Shown in pieces: positions 18,567-28,790 of a stretch of DNA of 64,000 bases (within the stretch, counting starts at the first letter, position 1; each line of letters starts with the position of its first letter). The stretch lies in contig JADJDP010000014.1 of assembly GCA_016702645.1 (NCBI GenBank), positions 68,370-132,369 on the forward strand, read 5' to 3'. The notes under the pieces were generated by a model. That model saw only the letters and a list, made by a program, of their open reading frames with translations. It searched no databases and had not been told where the DNA came from. Source of the stretch: Flavobacteriales bacterium (GTDB lineage Bacteria > Bacteroidota > Bacteroidia > Flavobacteriales_F > PHOS-HE28). The position numbers were made by a program, and so were the translations under genes.

Positions 18567-20515
18567 TCAGACGTCCAACTTCGCGTACACGGCGTTCTTC
18601 TCGATGAATTCTCGGCGCGGCGGTACTTCATCGCCCATGAGCATGCTGAAGACGCGATCGGCTTCGGCACCGTTCTCGATGGTGATCTGGCGCAAGGTGC
18701 GGCGGCTAGGGTCCATGGTGGTTTCCCAAAGCTGCTCGGCGTTCATCTCACCGAGGCCCTTGTAGCGCTGCACGCCCACGTTCACCTCCTTGTTCCCCTT
18801 GCGCATGTGTTCGATCACCAGATCGCGCTCCGCCTCGTTCCAACAGTAGACCTGTTCCTTGCCTTTCTTCACCATGTACAACGGTGGCGTGGCGATGTAG
18901 AGGTAGCCGCTCTCGATCAGTGGCTGCATGTGACGGAAGAAGAAGGTCATGATCAAGGTCTGGATATGGCTGCCGTCAACGTCGGCATCGCACATGATCA
19001 CGATCTTGTGATAGCGCAGCTTGTCCATGTTCAGCGCCTTGGTATCCTCCGTGGTACCAATGCTCACACCCAGCGCGGTGTAGATGTTCCGGATCTCCTC
19101 GTTGTCGAGGATCTTGTGCTGCATGGCCTTCTCTACGTTCAGGATCTTGCCTCGTAGCGGCAGGATGGCCTGGAACTCGCGATTACGGCCTTGCTTGGCC
19201 GTGCCGCCCGCGCTGTCGCCCTCCACCAGGAACAACTCGCTCTGGCTGGCATCCTTGCTCTGGCAGTCGGCCAGCTTGCCGGGTAGCCCACCACCGGTGA
19301 AGGCGCCCTTGCGTTGTACCAATTCGCGAGCCTTGCGGGCGGCATGGCGCGCCGTGGCGGCCAGGATCACTTTCTCCACGATCTGCTTGGCATCGCGCGG
19401 GTGCTCTTCGAGGTAGTTGTCGAGCATCTCGCTCACGGCCATGTTCACCGCACCGGCCACTTCGCTGTTACCCAGCTTGGTCTTGGTCTGGCCTTCGAAC
19501 TGGGGCTCCTGCACCTTCACGCTGATCACAGCGGTAAGGCCCTCGCGGAAGTCATCACCGGCGATCTCGAACTTCAGGTTCTTGGTGGCGCCACTGTTGT
19601 CCGCGTACTTCTTCAGCGTCCGGGGGTACCGCCCTCGTGGGTGTTGATGTTGTTGACGTACGAGTGCAGGTTCTCGTTGAACGAATCGTTGTACACCATG
19701 GCGATCTCCACAGGAATCCCCGATTTCTCCCCCTCCATATAGATCACGTCTTCGATCAGGGACTGGCGGTTGCCATCCAGGAATTGAACGAACTCGATCA
19801 GGCCCTTGTCGCTGTAGAACACATCGTTGGCGAAGCTGCCGTCATCGTTGGTGCGGCGCTCATCGGTGAGGGTGAGGCGAATACCCTTGTTGAGGAAGGA
19901 CAATTCGCGCAAGCGGGCCGCGAGGGTATCGTAGTTGAACTCGCTCACCTGGAAGATCGAGGCGTCCGGGTGGAAGGTGACGACGGTGCCACGCAGATCG
20001 GTGGTACCCACCTCCTTCACGGGGTACTTCGGTTTGCCCTCGCTGTACTCCTGCTGGTAGATCTTGCCATCGCGGTGCACCTCGGCAAGCAACATGTCGC
20101 TCAATGCGTTCACGCAGCTCACGCCCACGCCGTGCAGACCGCCGGAAACCTTGTAGCTGTCCTTGTCGAACTTGCCGCCGGCGTGCAGCACGGTCATGAC
20201 CACCTCGAGCGCGCTTCGACCTTCCTTGGCGTGCATGTCCACCGGAATGCCCCGGCCATTGTCCTTCACACGGATACTATTGTCCGGCAGGATGTGCACG
20301 TTGATCGTATCGCAGTGGCCCGCCAGTGCCTCATCGATGGAGTTGTCCACCACTTCGTAAACGAGGTGGTGCAAACCCTTCACGCAGATGTCACCGATGT
20401 ACATGGCCGGGCGCTTTCGTACCGCCTCCAGCCCCTCCAATACTTGGATACTGTCGGCTGAATAGCTCGCCGCCGCTTTCTTCTTCTCGCTCATTTCAAC
20501 TACGGTCTCAGACAT
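18567..20515 (-). CDS. gyrB: DNA gyrase subunit B, interrupted by an apparent 28-nt loss
   Basis: ATP-dependent B subunit of the type II topoisomerase that, with GyrA, introduces negative supercoils. The N-terminal frame (start 20515) shows the GHKL ATPase signatures VYEVVDNSIDEA, DNGRGIPVD and GGLHGVGVS. The C-terminal frame shows the TOPRIM region (LVEGDSAGG, CDADVDGSHI) and the gyrase end (RYKGLGEMNAEQLWET). The two frames meet at about 19615-19630. The conserved GGTHVSGFRRALTRTLKKYAD region reads GGT followed directly by TLKKYAD, and 28 nt must be restored to rejoin the frames. Since gyrB is essential this is most likely an assembly or consensus error. It faces the giant gene across a shared terminator. 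Confidence 0.9.
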
Positions 20516-20529
20516 GGTTCGGGTGGTTC

Positions 20530-20551
20530 AAAAAAGCCCTCTTTTCGAGGG
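20530..20551 (-). promoter_or_regulatory. Hairpin plus U-tract in the gyrB leader
   Basis: On the minus strand CCCTC-GAAAA-GAGGG-C-TTTTTT ends 14 nt before the gyrB ATG. It could be an attenuator in the gyrB leader or a readthrough-blocking terminator for the upstream gene. The stem is only 5 bp, so the call is tentative. Confidence 0.35.
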
Positions 20552-20555
20552 TTCC

Positions 20556-20563
20556 CAAAGGTA
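20556..20563 (-). promoter_or_regulatory. Candidate -7 element of the gyrB promoter
   Basis: TACCTTTG fits the Bacteroidota -7 consensus TAnnTTTG exactly and lies about 40 nt upstream of the gyrB ATG. I see no good TTG element at the expected upstream spacing. Confidence 0.4.
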
Positions 20564-20624
20564 CCCTTCAACACCCCGCCGGACCGGTGTTTTTCCCAAC
20601 ACGGACGCGGGCTTTGTTGATAAT

Positions 20625-20650
20625 TAACAGGCCCTTGGATTTGCCTGTTA
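20625..20650 (-). terminator. Hairpin downstream of the outer-membrane barrel gene
   Basis: An 8-bp stem TAACAGGC / GCCTGTTA with a 10-nt loop, placed about 110 nt past the stop of the gene ending at 20764. There is no strong T-run, so termination is only suggested. The rest of 20516-20763 holds only the gyrB leader elements. Confidence 0.4.
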
Positions 20651-20763
20651 CACGTGGATCTCTATTTACCTTCTCTACGTCCCTTTGCGGTCAAAACATG
20701 GACCGGAAAGCCGTTCAAGCCAAGGCTCGAACGGCATCCGGACCACCGACCCTGCGAGGGCTG

Positions 20764-22506
20764 CTAGAAAGCGTAAGTGGCGCCGCCAATAAAGAGACCG
20801 CGTTGCACGGGATATTGGTACCAGCGTTCGTATTTGCTCGCGCTCAGGTTGCTCATATCCACGAACAGGCTTAGGCGCTTGGTATAGCGGTACTCCACCC
20901 CAACGTAGAGGTCCAGGAAGCCATCGAGGTCGTGCGTGGTAGGTGCAACCGCATCTACGTTCTGCTGTCCTTCGGTGTACGGATAACGCAGTCCCTTCCG
21001 CGGCCCCATGAACAGGAACTCGGTCTTGAGGATGAGCTTTTGGCGCAGGTCGTACGTGGCACCCAACGCAACCTTGTAGGGAGGCAGGTTCCATGGTTCG
21101 TCCTGCACGCGCACGTCGTACGTGTAGACATCAACGCGACCGTTCAAGCGCAGGGAACCAGGCAGGCTATAAGTGAGTTCACCACTGAGGTCGAGGATAT
21201 CAACCTTGTCGTAGATCACGCCCATGCGATCGCCGAACGGGCTGCGCCCCACGTTGACGAAAAGGGGCATGTCCTTCAATCGGCTCTTGCTCACCCGCAG
21301 GTCGAAGCCCAGGTTGTTGCTGAAGCTGCCACGCATACCGCCGTAGATGTCGTAGAGCTTGCTCGTATTGCTGAGCGAAGGCGCACCGGTGAGAAAAGGA
21401 TTCTCCGTGGTGAGGCTGCGGAAGCTGTTCCGTTGGCGGGCACCATCGATACCAGCGTAGGGAACGAGGATGTTCCCAAAGAGGCTGTAGCTGAGGTAAG
21501 CCTGCGGGAAGAAGTGGAAGGTGGATTCGCCGAGCGCATCCAAGTACATGCCCACCCCCACTTTGATGAGGTAGTCCTTGTCGCGCAAGCTCACATGGGG
21601 CATCAATCCCAGTAGCGTCCCGTTCTGCCGGAAATCACCGAGATCGCCATCGAGCATGCCACGGTACGCGTTGTTGTCGATGAGGATCGTACCGCCATAG
21701 ATCTCACGGCCATCCTGCATGCCAAGATCCGCAGTGACACGCATGTTGGTCTCGCGACTTTCCGAATAGTTGCTGTACGAGTGGACCTCGATGCCGACAT
21801 CATGCGCGATCTTGGTGCTATCGGCGAAGAGACTGCGGATGCGCCCTTGGAAACCGATATCGTTGTAGAACTGCTTCAATGCATCATCCGGAGGTGCCAC
21901 GGCGTTGTCGATGACATCATCGATGCTATCGTTGCTGGCATAGCCGTAGTAGTTCACCCGTCGGCGGTCGTACATGATCCGGCCGCCCACTTCGTGGTTC
22001 GGCAGGAAGTGCTTGTAGAAGCCATGGATGCTGTTGATGCTGTAGTCGCTGGGTCCAACATCATCCAGTCCACCGTTGCTGCTCATGTGCTTCACATGCA
22101 AACCGAAACCGTTCTCCCGGGAGCGTGCTTGGTCGTAGTAGAGTTCGCCCAACGGTGTGGTGTACAAACCGAAGCCTGCCTTCACATAGCCCTTGTACAG
22201 TTTCTGTTGAGGCGATAGCACGGTGAGCTTGGCAGCCGCGATGCTATCCACCTTGGCCGGGGTCTCGGCCTTGGCGGGCAGTACATCGTAGCGCACAGGT
22301 ATCTCCGGGAGGATGGTATCGATGGCCTGCGGGCGCAGATCGATCTTCTGGGCATCTGCAAGCGTCGGGTTCCAAATGCCCTGGATCACGTAATTGGCTT
22401 TGGGGTCTGTTTCTTGTGCCACCGCTGCCATGCCCAGCAGGATGGACAAGGACAGCGCGATCAGCTTCCCGCTCGTATGGCATGGGGACATCTTCATGGC
22501 GTTCAT
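20764..22506 (-). CDS. Outer-membrane beta-barrel protein (TonB-receptor-like)
   Basis: A 580-residue exported protein. A signal peptide (KLIALSLSILLGMAAVAQ) is followed by a short N-terminal region and then alternating amphipathic strands typical of an outer-membrane barrel. It ends in an aromatic residue (GGATYAF), as barrel proteins usually do. I see no plug domain or carboxypeptidase-like repeat, so it is not a full-size TonB receptor. The ATG at 22506 overlaps the stop of the TPR gene by 4 nt (ATGA); ATG 22497 is an alternative. Translational coupling to the TPR gene suggests the two act together at the envelope. Substrate unknown. Confidence 0.7.
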   Translation of the reverse strand: MNAMKMSPCHTSGKLIALSLSILLGMAAVAQETDPKANYVIQGIWNPTLADAQKIDLRPQAIDTILPEIPVRYDVLPAKAETPAKVDSIAAAKLTVLSPQQKLYKGYVKAGFGLYTTPLGELYYDQARSRENGFGLHVKHMSSNGGLDDVGPSDYSINSIHGFYKHFLPNHEVGGRIMYDRRRVNYYGYASNDSIDDVIDNAVAPPDDALKQFYNDIGFQGRIRSLFADSTKIAHDVGIEVHSYSNYSESRETNMRVTADLGMQDGREIYGGTILIDNNAYRGMLDGDLGDFRQNGTLLGLMPHVSLRDKDYLIKVGVGMYLDALGESTFHFFPQAYLSYSLFGNILVPYAGIDGARQRNSFRSLTTENPFLTGAPSLSNTSKLYDIYGGMRGSFSNNLGFDLRVSKSRLKDMPLFVNVGRSPFGDRMGVIYDKVDILDLSGELTYSLPGSLRLNGRVDVYTYDVRVQDEPWNLPPYKVALGATYDLRQKLILKTEFLFMGPRKGLRYPYTEGQQNVDAVAPTTHDLDGFLDLYVGVEYRYTKRLSLFVDMSNLSASKYERWYQYPVQRGLFIGGATYAF

Positions 22507-25500
22507 CGTCCGTTGGTATTGCCCGGCAGTGGGATGGTGAGGTCTTCTTCCGGGGTGGGCGCGGTCGGCTGCACCTCACTTGCATTGATATCGTCCAATC
22601 GCTCACGCGCTTCCGCTACAAGGTCCGGTTCGGGACAATTGTCGATAACGCCTTGCAGAGCGGCCTTCGCCTGGAAGCGATCATCGAGCTGCACATACAC
22701 GTCGCTCAGGAGGATGAGCGCACGGGCCTTCCAATGTCCGTGGCTGGCATACTTCTGAAGGAGATCGAAGACCTCCGTTTCCGCCTTGCGGTATTGCTGC
22801 TGCAGATGGCGGACGTAGGCCATGTGGTACTTCGCCTCGGCGCCGGACCCGCCGGTGTTCCCGGTGCTCACCGCCTTGAACTTGGTGTAGGCGGCATCCA
22901 GCTCATCGCGTGCGAGCAACTTCTTGGCCACCATCAGTCCGGCTTCCGCCTTCAATTCACCGGTGGCATTGCTGTTCGCGGCCACCTTCTCCGCCGCCAG
23001 CGCCGCCTCGTCGGCCCGACCCAGTTTGCTCAAGCAACGCATCTGGCCAACTTGGGCGGCGAGCGTGTTCTGGGGAAAGCTCGCGATGGGTTCCAGCTTC
23101 ACGAAATGGTCCAAGGCACCTTCCCAACGTTCGTCCTTGAAGAGGATGTCCGCAGCACCGTACAATGCACTCTCCATGAACTGCGTGCCGTTGCGGCGCA
23201 CCACTTCCTCCAGGTCGGGCAGCGCTTGATCGAAGTTGCCTGCGCGGTAGTGGCAATCGCCCCGATAGAAATGCGCGTTCAGTGCGAAGGCTCCGTTCGG
23301 GTACTTGTTCAGGTAATCGCCGAAAGCACCCACCGCTTGGTCGCACTTCTCTTCCATGTAGAGCTTCTCGGCGCTCTCGTAGTACTTCTCATCGAGATCG
23401 AGCGTTGCTGGATCCACGAAGTTCAGGGTGCGCACATAGGCCTCATACTCCGCAACGCGCCCTTGCTCCACATGGATGATCTCCAAACCGGCCAAGGCAT
23501 CCCGGGTTTCATCCACCGTGGGGTACTTCGCGATGATCGCCTTGTACTGCGCGATCGCCGGTTCGAAACGGCCCTGGCGTTTGTGGATGAGCGCGGTCTG
23601 CAACATCGACTGGCGTACGAGCGGACTGTTCGGGTGCTGCTCGATCACCTGCGTGTGGTACTTCATCGCCTCGGCATCGTTCTCCAGGAATATGTATGTC
23701 TCGCCCAACTGGAACTTGGCATCCGCGGCATACCGCGAGTTCGGTGTTTCGGGGAGGAGCCCCTTCAGCGTGGAGATCTTCTCGGTGTTCTTGCCAAGCA
23801 GCCCCTGGCACACGCCCTTCTGGTATTGGGCATAGTCACGGTCCGGTGATCCGCTACGCATGGCATCATCATACCATTTCACGGCCTGTGCATTGTCCTT
23901 GGTCACGAAATAGCAATCACCGGCGCGCAGCATCGCATCGGCACGTTGGCGGGATTCTCCCTTGCTACTGGCCACATAGCGACGGAACGCCACCACTGCC
24001 TCATCGTACTGCTTCAACTTGAAGAACACGTAGCCCATGCCGTAGCCGGCCTGCTCGTACAACTCCGTTGAATAGGCCCCCGGCGAGTTGCGCAGGTCGT
24101 CGTACTTGCGGAGCGCCGCAGGCATGTCGCCCTGGCCGTAGTAGCTCTCGGCCATCCAGTAGTGCGAGCGGGCGTTCACGCTCTGGTTGGCAGGATACTT
24201 CAAGGCACGTTCGAAGAAGAGCGCGGCATCGGCGTACTTGCGGCCCTCGTAAAGCTCCACACCGCGATTGTAGGCGAGCATCTGGTAGGCCTCCTTCAAC
24301 CGCAAGTCCTTGTTCTGGATCTCGTCCAGCGATGCGAGCGCATCCTCGTAGTTCTTCGATTTCAGGTACACGTTCAGCAGGAACTCATAGGCCTCATCGC
24401 GTCGCGGTGTGTTCGGGTACGCCTTGAGGAAGTTGCGCAGTGCATTGATCGCCTCGTTGTACGGATCGAAGCTGAGCTCGTAGCTGAGCTTGGCGTACTG
24501 GAAGAGCGCGTCCTCCATGACCTTGGGGTCCTTGCCGATCTCGTACGCGCGCTTGAACGCATTGCGCGCATAGTTCTTCTCGTTCAGCTTCAGGTAACAG
24601 TCCGCCATGTGGTACACAGCGAGTTGGGCCAGGCTGTCCTCCGCGTTCACCACGAGGTTGAATTCCGCCAAGGCCTTCTGGCAATCGCCCGTGCGGTAGT
24701 ATGCGTAGCCAAGGATGTAGCGGTCGTTGCGGTCCACGCCCACACGCTGCACGCTCTTCTGCAAGTACGGTAGTGCTGCGGCGTAGTCTCCCACACGATA
24801 GTTCGCTTCGCCCGCCAACCGATTGATCTCGTTCACCCGTTTGGTCCCCTCCGGGTTCTCCAAAAGCGGCTTCACGTAGGTGTTCAGCTCATCGTACTTG
24901 CCTTGGAGGAAGAGGATCTCGGCGATGTAGAAGGGCACCACCTTGCTGAAGTTCTCATCCTTTTCCAGCTTGCGGAAGCCCGTGAGCGCCGTTTCGTAGT
25001 TGCCCTTCTCGTACTGGATGTGCGAAGCGTAGTACATCGATGGCGTCCCATAGACACCTTCCGTGGTGGTCACCTGGGCGAACTCACCCAATGCCTTTTC
25101 CTTGTCGCCCTCCTGGAAGTAGGAGTAACCGCGCTTGAAACGGTACTCTTCGGTCTCTTCCGGTGAAAGAGCAAGGCGATCCACCTGATCGCTCCATGCG
25201 ATCGCGTCCTCCCACTTCTTCTGCGCGAACATGTGCTTGAACAGTTCGAAGCGTATCGCGGGGACATGAAGGTCCTCGGGGTGCTCGTCCATGAAGGTGA
25301 GCAGACGATAACCCGCATCATCGTTGAACAGGCGAACGGCGCAGAGGGCGCTGTAGAACTCGGCTTCCACACGTGTGCCGCTGTGGCGATCGCTCACCCG
25401 CTCGATCACCTGCTGGAACTCGTACTGCGCCGCGCCGTACTTCGCCTTGCTGAACAGGTCCAAGGCGTTCACCAGGTCGGCGTCCCGATGGTCGTAGTGC

Positions 25501-25571
25501 GCGGGCCGCTGGGCGTGGGTCGGCAACGCGAGCAACAGAGTGACGGCCAGCAACAAGCGGCGGAACTCCAT
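22503..25571 (-). CDS. Large periplasmic tetratricopeptide-repeat protein
   Basis: About 1,020 residues composed almost wholly of TPR-type helical repeats (recurring patterns such as YEKGNYETALTGFRKLEK and AYYRTGDCQKALAEF). I start it at ATG 25571 because MEFRRLLLAVTLLLALPTHAQ is a textbook signal peptide; ATG 25589 or 25622 in the same frame would add residues. TPR arrays are protein-interaction scaffolds, so this is probably a periplasmic or outer-membrane-associated scaffold. Its C-terminal stop overlaps the start of the barrel gene, which supports a functional pair. The C-terminus is Pro/Thr-rich (PTAPTPEEDLTIPLPG). Confidence 0.8.
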   Translation of the reverse strand: MEFRRLLLAVTLLLALPTHAQRPAHYDHRDADLVNALDLFSKAKYGAAQYEFQQVIERVSDRHSGTRVEAEFYSALCAVRLFNDDAGYRLLTFMDEHPEDLHVPAIRFELFKHMFAQKKWEDAIAWSDQVDRLALSPEETEEYRFKRGYSYFQEGDKEKALGEFAQVTTTEGVYGTPSMYYASHIQYEKGNYETALTGFRKLEKDENFSKVVPFYIAEILFLQGKYDELNTYVKPLLENPEGTKRVNEINRLAGEANYRVGDYAAALPYLQKSVQRVGVDRNDRYILGYAYYRTGDCQKALAEFNLVVNAEDSLAQLAVYHMADCYLKLNEKNYARNAFKRAYEIGKDPKVMEDALFQYAKLSYELSFDPYNEAINALRNFLKAYPNTPRRDEAYEFLLNVYLKSKNYEDALASLDEIQNKDLRLKEAYQMLAYNRGVELYEGRKYADAALFFERALKYPANQSVNARSHYWMAESYYGQGDMPAALRKYDDLRNSPGAYSTELYEQAGYGMGYVFFKLKQYDEAVVAFRRYVASSKGESRQRADAMLRAGDCYFVTKDNAQAVKWYDDAMRSGSPDRDYAQYQKGVCQGLLGKNTEKISTLKGLLPETPNSRYAADAKFQLGETYIFLENDAEAMKYHTQVIEQHPNSPLVRQSMLQTALIHKRQGRFEPAIAQYKAIIAKYPTVDETRDALAGLEIIHVEQGRVAEYEAYVRTLNFVDPATLDLDEKYYESAEKLYMEEKCDQAVGAFGDYLNKYPNGAFALNAHFYRGDCHYRAGNFDQALPDLEEVVRRNGTQFMESALYGAADILFKDERWEGALDHFVKLEPIASFPQNTLAAQVGQMRCLSKLGRADEAALAAEKVAANSNATGELKAEAGLMVAKKLLARDELDAAYTKFKAVSTGNTGGSGAEAKYHMAYVRHLQQQYRKAETEVFDLLQKYASHGHWKARALILLSDVYVQLDDRFQAKAALQGVIDNCPEPDLVAEARERLDDINASEVQPTAPTPEEDLTIPLPGNTNGR

Positions 25572-25747
25572 GGGCAAGAGGGTCTTCATCAAGCGATCAA
25601 AGTTCTTGGGGGCATCCTGCACGACCGGCTTACGGGGGGCCTACTTATCCACGCGCGCGTGTTCACGTGGTGGCAAGCTCCGGGCCAACATGGAACGGAA
25701 CACATCCCCCTCGAATTATCACCTTTGGCCACGGCCACCAACATTGC

Positions 25748-26437
25748 ATGAGCGACGCTCCCAACATCCTGCTGAACGCCGCGCGGATCTTCCAGCGCGA
25801 GAACCTGATCCTGAACAACGTGGACTTCACGGTGTACAAGGGCGAGTTCCTCTACCTCATCGGCCGCACCGGTAGCGGAAAGAGCAGCTTGATGCGCACA
25901 CTTTACGGCGACCTTCCGCTCACCGAAGGCGAAGGTTTCTGCTGTGGCTTCGACCTGCGCAAGCTGAAGCGTTCGGAGGTACCGTACCTGCGGAGGAAGA
26001 TCGGTATCGTGTTCCAGGACTTCCAGCTCCTGACGGATCGCACGGTGAACGACAACCTGCTCTTCGTTCTGAAGGCCACCGGTTGGGCGGACAAGAAGAA
26101 GATGGACCAGCGTGTGCAGGAAGTGCTGGAGAAGGTTGGTCTATCGAACAAGGGTTACAAGATGCCGCACGAACTGAGCGGCGGAGAACAACAACGCGTG
26201 AGCATAGCGCGTGCGCTCTTGAACGAGCCTGAATTGATCCTGGCGGACGAGCCCACGGGCAACCTGGACCCCGAGACCACCGGCGAGATCCTGGACCTCT
26301 TGTTCGCGATCAGCCAGAGCGGGTGCAGCGTGATCATGGCCACGCACGACTACACCCACATGAAGAAGTTCAATACGCGGGTGGTGCGCTGCGAAGGAGG
26401 GAAACTGCTGGAGTTGAGCGCTGCAGCCGCGCATTGA
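25748..26437 (+). CDS. ftsE: FtsE-like ABC transporter ATP-binding protein
   Basis: A 229-residue ABC ATPase. Walker A GRTGSGKSS at residues 39-47, Q-loop at Q90, signature LSGGEQQR at 143-150, Walker B LILADEPT at 163-170, then the H-loop (MATHDY). The short length, the GEFLYLIGRTGSGKSSL start and the ADEPTGNLDP pattern fit the FtsE/LolD group, closest by eye to FtsE, which with the membrane protein FtsX controls peptidoglycan hydrolases at division. No ftsX-like gene is adjacent, so a LolD-type role cannot be excluded. It is divergent from the TPR gene and ends 3 nt from a convergent glycosyltransferase. Confidence 0.8.
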   Translation: MSDAPNILLNAARIFQRENLILNNVDFTVYKGEFLYLIGRTGSGKSSLMRTLYGDLPLTEGEGFCCGFDLRKLKRSEVPYLRRKIGIVFQDFQLLTDRTVNDNLLFVLKATGWADKKKMDQRVQEVLEKVGLSNKGYKMPHELSGGEQQRVSIARALLNEPELILADEPTGNLDPETTGEILDLLFAISQSGCSVIMATHDYTHMKKFNTRVVRCEGGKLLELSAAAAH

Positions 26438-26440
26438 GCC

Positions 26441-27559
26441 CTAACCCAGGATCTTCACGATACGCGCGGCATTGCGCCGGTTGCTGAAGCGTTCTTCCAG
26501 CACGCTCGCGCGTACTTCCAGCGCCTGACCGTTCGCGGGCTTGCCCATGCACGCGAGGATGCTCGTGCGCATGCCCTCGACATCGTCGTGAACGTTGCAG
26601 AGTTCCGCCAGCCCCGTGCCCTCCACCATGGGCGTATTGCAAACCACATGACGACCGGTGAAGAGGCAGAGCAGCAGTTTCAATTTGATACCCGTAGCCT
26701 GGAAGGTCGGTAGCACGTTCACCTGTGCGGTGCGCACGAGGCGGTGGATCTCTTCCGTGTCTATGTTCTCCCGCAACTCCACGTTCGGCGCTTTGGCGAC
26801 CATGCGTTTCAGGTCATTGCTCGCATCGCTACCAGCGATCACAAGTTTCACCGGCAGGTCCTTGAACACGTTCCGCACGAGGTATTGCGCCGCCTGATCG
26901 TTCTCGGCCACGCCCAACGCACCGTGGTAGAAGGCGAAGTCACCGAGGCCATCGGGCACATCCACCTTCTCGCTCGCGTGGAAGGCGGGAACATGCGTGA
27001 CGTTGTGGAAGTGCGAACCGAAGTAGGCATCGTCCTTGGGTGAAATGGCAAGCACACGGTCGGCTTCGGCCAGCACGGTCTCGAAGCGTTGCAGCTTGTG
27101 CGCCTCGTTGATGAAATAGGTGCGCCGGAACGTGCTGGTGGCTGCCTTCGCCAGTGCGCCGTAATAATCGTGCTCCACATTGTGGGCGCGCACCAGGCGC
27201 TTGCGACCGTGCAAGCGCGGATCGCCCAGGTGATAACAGCAGTGGAGTCCTTCGAAGAGGATCGGATGCTCGTCCTTCAGCAACCGTTCCATCAGCGCCT
27301 CGCTGCGACGGCTCACCACCACGTACGGCAGCGCGTTGAGCAATTGCAACTTGCCCGTGCGACGCGGATAGTAGTCCACGGAGGCACAGAAGCGCTCCAG
27401 TTCCTTCGCCCTTGCCCTACCGTACTGAAAGCAATGCAGATGCACCTTCACTCCAAGTTCGGCCAGCGCCTTCACCTTGTAGTACACATCGATCACGCCA
27501 CCGTAGCTCGGCGGCGCGGGAACATCGAAACTGACGATATGCAGGTGGTGATCACTCAA
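26441..27559 (-). CDS. Glycosyltransferase, GT-B fold
   Basis: A 372-residue protein. The N-terminal acceptor half has VSFDVPAPPSYGGVIDVYYK and the C-terminal half has a nucleotide-sugar-binding arrangement (KLVIAGSDASNDL, NVELRENIDTEEIHRLV, NVLPTFQATGIKLKLL). This resembles the GT4-type glycosyltransferases that act on lipid-linked or surface polysaccharides. Its start overlaps the end of the upstream glycosyltransferase by 8 nt, so the two are cotranscribed. Donor and acceptor cannot be told from the sequence. Confidence 0.75.
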   Translation of the reverse strand: MSDHHLHIVSFDVPAPPSYGGVIDVYYKVKALAELGVKVHLHCFQYGRARAKELERFCASVDYYPRRTGKLQLLNALPYVVVSRRSEALMERLLKDEHPILFEGLHCCYHLGDPRLHGRKRLVRAHNVEHDYYGALAKAATSTFRRTYFINEAHKLQRFETVLAEADRVLAISPKDDAYFGSHFHNVTHVPAFHASEKVDVPDGLGDFAFYHGALGVAENDQAAQYLVRNVFKDLPVKLVIAGSDASNDLKRMVAKAPNVELRENIDTEEIHRLVRTAQVNVLPTFQATGIKLKLLLCLFTGRHVVCNTPMVEGTGLAELCNVHDDVEGMRTSILACMGKPANGQALEVRASVLEERFSNRRNAARIVKILG

Positions 27560-28705
27560 GGCCTTGGAACAGCGCTTTCAGCGCCTCCTTTTCGCGCTCC
27601 CCGTCCAGCGAAGAGGCGGCGAAAATAGCCTTTTGACGAAGGGTGTCACGACGCGCGGGGTCGGCCATCAAGGCACGCACTTCCGCCGCGATCAGCGCAG
27701 GGTCGGGCCGCGCGAGAACAGCGCCCGCTCCATGGTTGCGAACGATGCCCGCCACCTCCGGAAGATCCGTGACCAGCGCCGGAATGTGCGCCCGGAAATA
27801 GTCGAAGAGCTTGTTCGGCAGGCTGTAGCGATAGTTGAGGTTCGTGTCCTTGTCCAATGAGAGGCCGAGGTCGGCGTTACGCGTGTATTGCATCATGCGC
27901 TCGTAGGGCATGCGCGGCAACAGGCGCACGCGGTCCTGCAAGCCGTGTTCCTTCACCATACGTTCCAGCGCGGGCCAGGCGTCTCCCCCACCCACCAGCA
28001 ACAAGAGGGCATCGGGTAGTTCCTTCATCGCCAGCACCGCCTCTTCCGCCCCGCGTTGAACGTTGATGCCGCTTCCCTGCATGATGAGGATGAAGCGATC
28101 CGGCGGCAGATCCAGGTCCTTGCGCGAAGGCAATGGACCGAGATCCCGGTGCATGGGGATGTTGCGGATGACGACAATGTCACGGTGAGCCACCCTGAGC
28201 GGAGTCGAAGGGCGAACCGTACGCTGTGGATAACGCTCCCGGTATTCCCGCGCAAGGCTGTCGTTCACCGTGATCACATGCTCCAACTTCGGGAAGATCC
28301 ACCGCTCAATGGCGAGCCACACGCGTCGTGCGAAGCGGCCTTGCAACTCCGGCACTTCGGTGAAGTACTCATGGCTGTCGTACACCAACTTCCTTCCGCG
28401 CATGCGGGCAACAAGGTGATTGGCTAGCAACGTGTCAAGATCATTGGCGACAAGCAGATCCGCCCGTTGGAACAGCAGAAAAAGAAGAGCCGCAGGTTGT
28501 ACTCCGCATAGAACATCGCGCCCTTGCGGAAGAGCAACTCCAACCGTTTGGTGGCATACGGCCGTTGGATGGGCTGGCTTGCCGGTAACACGCGACCAAC
28601 TAGCAATACCTCGTAGCCCAACTCACGCAACACAGTACACGTGCGGTGTACACGGTTATCGGTGCTCAGGTCGTTGGTGACACTGACGATGGCGCGAGGC
28701 GGCAT
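27552..28705 (-). CDS. Glycosyltransferase, GT4-type (frameshifted at about 28480)
   Basis: About 385 residues. The first frame (from ATG 28705) gives the N-terminal VSVTNDLSTDNRVHRTCTVL pattern typical of GT4 enzymes. The second gives the rest (YDSHEYFTEVPEL, ILIMQGSGINVQRGAEEAVL, GLSLDKDTNLNYRYSLPNKL). The break is at the A5 run 28479-28483 on the + strand: one more base gives FFFLLFQRADLLVANDLDTL, the expected continuous sequence. This is probably a homopolymer sequencing error. It sits upstream of and overlaps the second glycosyltransferase and probably works in the same polysaccharide pathway. Confidence 0.8.
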
Positions 28706-28790
28706 GGACTATTCCCCTGGAACTGTGGACAAGCACAAGGCGAGGCGGTCAAAGTAACGCGGCACCGCCGGTAAACTTGCCCACGCTCCC

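Noticed and set aside
26441..28705. Remnant of a mobile element or horizontal island around the glycosyltransferases
   Set aside because: I saw no transposase, integrase, terminal repeats, attachment site or abrupt change in base use.
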